The notes under the pieces were generated by a model that saw nothing but the letters and a program-made list of their open reading frames with translations, did not search any database and was not told where the DNA came from. Below are positions 61,124-64,000 of a stretch of 64,000 nt of DNA, one piece after another. How positions within the stretch are numbered: position 1 is the stretch's first letter; each line of letters opens with the position of its first letter. Origin of the DNA: Inonotus obliquus (lineage: Eukaryota > Basidiomycota > Agaricomycetes > Hymenochaetales > Hymenochaetaceae); contig JAJHTX010000007.1 of assembly GCA_032164295.1 (NCBI GenBank), positions 904,501 through 968,500 of the forward strand, given 5' to 3'. Both the position numbers and the translations under genes were made by a program.

Positions 61124-62569
61124 ATGGATCGTCGTCGCGCACTCACACAGCGTCCAGCCTCAACTGAGGGTAAGGGCATTCTTGTTCATTGTTTCAACGA
61201 ACGAAGTCTCACGTGTCATGATGTGCCATTTCCCTGACGCTCTCAACCAAACCAACACGTCTCGTCTTGCCTTATCGGGTAATTTTCGGGCTTTTAAAGA
61301 ACTCCAATGCTGGACCCACGCAATGGCGAAATTAAATGTTTGTAGGCAGACATACGAAAACCCATCGACACTGGATGCGATGAGTCGTGTAAACCGCTCC
61401 ATTTCCGCGTGGCCTTCTATGAGCGGCGAAAACGGAGAGCCGCTCGAGTCATTTGAGACTATAAAAGCAACCTATAAGAAACTGAGTTCCGGTTTCGCCG
61501 AAATTAGAGACGCTGCCGAGATCGAAGCGAAGTAAGTTGTAGATGTTATCTGGCGGGCTGTTGTTGTTGTTGAATATACTCATCCTCATCGGAAATGTCA
61601 AGAGCTATTGAAGAGGCTATGGAATCGCTTTCCGTTTTAATAGCGATAAGGAAAGCTCCTGAGAATCAAATGAATCCAGGTTCTTTGACTCAATTGGTTA
61701 TACCCAATTCCTCGTCACACTGATATCTTCCTTTGATTTACAGACAAGCGCAACAAAAGACATCGCGGATCGTCCCCGCTATCTGCTCCGGGGACGCCTA
61801 CGCCAGCTCCCGTCAATAAAGTTACTCTAAAAATGGATCGCGACCGGGCGTCCGAAGGTCCAGCAGGACTACCTCCACAACCATTCAAAGGCGATGTCAA
61901 AGCACGCAATAGGTTTTATGCAAAGCAACTTCCCCTTCAAGAGGGACGAAAAGTCGCCTTCCATCCTCCTAGTACAGGAGGTGCCGAGGCAGACGAGAAT
62001 ACTTGGATTCTCGCTGTCGTCACCCGGTGTATAAGCCAAGAAAAGAACAGGTAGGCTTTAAGGAGCCGTTTCGGTTACACTCACAGCTGCTGATGAAAGG
62101 CTAGATATGAGGTTCAAGACGCTGAGCCTCAGGAGGACGGCCAGCCCGGACAGTTCGTTCTTTTAACTCCTATCAAATTGACTAAACCAATGTGACACAT
62201 TTAAGGCGCTATTCATCTAATTTAAAACAAATGATCCCATTACCCGATCCCGACGCACCTCCGAACAACCCATCTCACCCGAACGCATATCCAGTTTTCA
62301 ACACAGGTTCAACAGTTATGGCTCTATATCCAGATACAAGTTGTTTCTATCGTGCAGAGGTTATCGAAGTAGTCGATGCACCTCGGGAAGGGAGGGTAAG
62401 TGGTGCCTTCCCCATCCACAATTTATTTGGAAATTGGTTGTGATGCTGATGATGGTTTTGCATGTAGCTTGGTTCTGCGAAACAGGCATATCGTCTTAGA
62501 TTTGAAGACGATGATGATCAAGTACACGCTGTCAAAGCTCAATGGGTCGTTGAATGGCCCGGAACATAG
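61124..62569 (+). CDS. SGF29: SAGA-associated factor 29 (tandem Tudor, H3K4me reader)
   Basis: A subunit of the SAGA histone acetyltransferase; its C-terminal tandem Tudor domain binds H3K4me2/3. Exon 1 encodes MDRRRALTQRPASTE. A helical N-terminal part follows (ELQCWTHAMAKLN, SFETIKATYKKLSSGFAEIR, KAIEEAMESLSVLIAIRKAP). A Pro-rich linker (SSPLSAPGTPTPAP) leads to the Tudor region: GRKVAFHPPSTG, ENTWILAVVTRCISQEKNRY, EVQDAEPQEDG, SSNLKQMIPLPDPDAPP, GSTVMALYPDTSCFYRAEVI and AYRLRFEDDDDQVHAVKAQW, ending VVEWPGT, TAG at 62567-62569. The aromatic/Asp residues expected for methyl-lysine binding (ALYPDTSCFY) are present. Two introns use GTTCTT and GTTCGT donors, weaker than the genome's usual GTAAG/GTGAG. 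The N-terminal exon borders are approximate. Confidence 0.88.
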
Positions 62570-62909
62570 CATCAGTCGTTTGCTATTGATTTCGATGTCT
62601 TGCGCGATCTTGTTTTCAATTTTCTTTCTCTATTTTGTTTAACGTACCCACCGTATCCCGTATTTCACGTGTCTTAATCGTATCTTAGTTACTTTTGCGT
62701 TGATGCCAGTCGGAATTGATGGTCATTTTGAATGACTCGGATGAGGTGTAATACGGGAAGACAGCATTGCAAACATCGGTGAAACAGTCTTTGGTTTACA
62801 GTGACCACACCGCGGAAGGTGTGTTATTCGTGCCTCACTTCGGGCTGAATCAGACTGAAATTACCCTATAGAAATGCGGAATCCGATCTGATGTGGTTAG
62901 CGACAATTG
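62570..62909. other. SGF29 3' flank
   Basis: 340 bp, T-rich just after the SGF29 stop. No supported feature. Confidence 0.4.
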
Positions 62910-63322
62910 ATGGCCGTGTTATTACAGTATGATCATGAATCTCCCGTGGGGCCAGCTCACTTGCGCATGAGGCGAGGCAAATGTCCACTTTGTGGCTTTG
63001 TGGCGGCTGTCCACTCCGTTCTGAATTCTTTCCGAGGGGAGGGATTGACTGGCACCAGAACTTCCTACTCGAGCTCGAGCAACAACTCTATTTTGTTGAA
63101 CGTGGATAGCACAGCAAGGTATGAGATACTTCTCTTTTGCCATGCCATTGACCACTACGATCGACTCGACTAATTTCCCTATCTTACTTTGTTTTCTTTC
63201 TTAGGGCCCATCGGCATCGTTCAATCAAGTGGCACGGAGTCACTGTGGGCGACAAAACGGTCGGTGATGACGAAGTTGGGCGCACAAAAATGACAGAAGA
63301 AACTCCGATCCGTGATCCGTGA
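62910..63322 (+). CDS. Candidate small two-exon gene of unknown function
   Basis: An open frame from ATG 62910 (MAVLLQYDHESPVGPAHLRM) contains KCPLCGFVAAVHSVL, a single Cys pair, and Ser-rich sequence. A GTATGAG donor after 63118 and a TTCTTAG acceptor before 63205 join it in frame to a second open exon (AHRHRSIKWHGVTVGDKTVG ... ETPIRDP, TGA 63320-63322). The total is 327 nt, 108 aa. The splice sites and kept frame favour a gene, but no family is recognised and it sits in the 5' flank of the heat-shock gene. The 5' end might instead be an exon starting at the CAG acceptor near 62929. Confidence 0.3.
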
Positions 63323-63442
63323 TATTAGTCCAAATATAGAGTAAAGGACCGATGATCGACGTCTCTGGAACTCTCTCGGAGGATCGGAGCCCGTCATTGC
63401 TATTACCGACCAAGACCTTCGTTCTTACTTGAATTGTATGGT

Positions 63443-63460
63443 GATGATTCTGGATGATTC
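63443..63460 (+). promoter_or_regulatory. Heat-shock-element-like array upstream of the small HSP
   Basis: Units GAT-ga-TTC-tg-GAT-ga-TTC (63443-63460) have exact 5-bp phasing of alternating GAA/TTC-type triplets, two perfect TTC and two GAT (one mismatch from GAA each). They lie 22 bp upstream of a TATA box. HSF binds such arrays; activity here is inferred. Confidence 0.5.
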
Positions 63461-63481
63461 GACACGGCTGGGGACGGGGAG

Positions 63482-63489
63482 TATATAAG
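63482..63489 (+). promoter_or_regulatory. TATA box of the small HSP gene
   Basis: TATATAAG, 131 bp before the ATG at 63621. The leader after it is C/T/A-rich, as expected for a strongly expressed stress gene. Confidence 0.7.
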
Positions 63490-63620
63490 AGGATGGATGA
63501 GTTGGACCCCTAAATTGTTTACAGTACAGTATCGTCTTTTGCTATCCTCAGCTTTCACATTTGTCTATCTCCAAACCTCTAACATCCAAACTCCTAACTA
63601 TCAGCGTTCTTGAAACCAAT

Positions 63621-64000
63621 ATGTCGCTAACACGCCAATTCCTTCGCGAATTCCGTCCTCTCTTCCGGATGCTCGAAGAGCCCTTCGGTCGTCCCATCAG
63701 CGGTAGCCTAAGTTACCCCTCCCGCCGTTCATCCCTCTCACCATTCTTCAACGACCCTTTCTTCACCAATGGCTCTTCATCACTAAACGTTCCTGCTGTT
63801 GACGTATCTGAGGAACAGAACGCGTATGTTGTGGAAGCGGAATTACCGGGTGTGAAGAAGGAGAATGTAGAGTTGAGAGTCGGAGATGGAGGACAGAGTT
63901 TAACTATCGAAGGGAGGACTTTTATTCAGTTGACTGCAGCACCTCAAGGTGAGGCGACTGCTACTACGAATGGGCAGGCTAGTGCTAGTACTGAGGGCAC
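63621..64000 (+). CDS. Small heat-shock protein, Hsp20/alpha-crystallin family (5' part; runs off the window)
   Basis: An ATP-independent chaperone holdase that binds unfolding proteins as an oligomer. Start MSLTRQFLREFRPLFRMLEE. The N-terminal arm is rich in Phe, Pro and Ser (SSLSPFFNDPFFTNGSSS). The alpha-crystallin domain begins at about residue 53 with VPAVDVSEEQNAYVVEAELP, GVKKENVELRVGDGGQSLTI and EGRT. After EGRT there is a Thr/Ala/Gly-rich insertion (AAPQGEATATTNGQASAS) inside the crystallin domain, common in basidiomycete Hsp20s. No intron in the visible part. The end and the C-terminal I-x-I motif are outside the window. Confidence 0.95.
   Translation, partial: MSLTRQFLREFRPLFRMLEEPFGRPISGSLSYPSRRSSLSPFFNDPFFTNGSSSLNVPAVDVSEEQNAYVVEAELPGVKKENVELRVGDGGQSLTIEGRTFIQLTAAPQGEATATTNGQASASTEG

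Overview
The window is nuclear DNA of a filamentous basidiomycete, most likely Agaricomycotina. The genes are broken by many 50-60 nt introns with GT...AG ends, lie 80-350 bp apart in the dense parts, and belong to typical fungal families (Ste7/Fuz7-type MAPKK, Gal83-type SNF1/AMPK beta subunit, Rad4, Hst2-type sirtuin, Sgf29, NTA1). I saw no bacterial operons, CRISPR array, transposon open reading frame or tRNA. No species can be named from sequence alone. All gene models were spliced by eye from consensus sites and known family motifs.

Layout. 1-3.2 kb: the 3' part of an S28 serine carboxypeptidase, then an unrecognised minus-strand gene. 3.2-6.9 kb: gene-poor, repeat-bearing DNA. 6.9-8.9 kb: AMPK/SNF1 beta subunit (minus). 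8.9-12 kb: no confident gene. 12-14 kb: MFS transporter, followed by 1.4 kb of simple repeats (GGTT tract, G19 run). 15.5-22 kb: AMP deaminase and APC/C subunit Apc2 (minus), with APC2 divergent from NTA1 (plus, to 23.4 kb). 23.9-28.8 kb: MAPKK and a DUF2235 hydrolase (plus). 29.4-31.2 kb: PAS-domain protein (minus). 31.9-33.8 kb: TRM61. 33.9-37.4 kb: RAD4/XPC (minus), divergent from an alpha/beta hydrolase. 39.0-40.8 kb: Hst2-like sirtuin (minus), divergent from a RecQ helicase (41-44.9 kb). 45-46.8 kb: single-exon C2-domain protein. 46.9-48.0 kb: methylthioribulose-1-phosphate dehydratase MDE1 (minus), divergent from the ribosome-biogenesis helicase DHR1/DHX37 (48.3-52.9 kb). 53-59.5 kb: SEN1 helicase (minus), divergent from translin (59.8-60.9 kb). 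61.1-62.6 kb: SGF29. 63.6 kb to the end: the 5' part of a small heat-shock protein gene.

How the genes relate. From 18 to 63 kb most genes are conserved housekeeping functions arranged as divergent pairs with 3' ends facing each other 80-180 bp apart. Nucleic-acid maintenance and expression predominate (RAD4, sirtuin, RecQ, SEN1, translin, TRM61, DHR1, SGF29). The pair APC2/NTA1 joins two ubiquitin-pathway genes on one 224-bp promoter. AMP deaminase and the SNF1/AMPK beta subunit are both tied to AMP and energy status.

The most striking observation is in MDE1. The codon for the conserved catalytic glutamate appears to be a separate 3-nt exon between introns of 52 and 56 nt, each with good splice signals. 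The full eight-exon model sums to 723 nt (240 codons plus stop) and fits the family. The RecQ gene also needs 14-nt and 15-nt exons. I found no convincing evidence of an entirely new multi-gene system.
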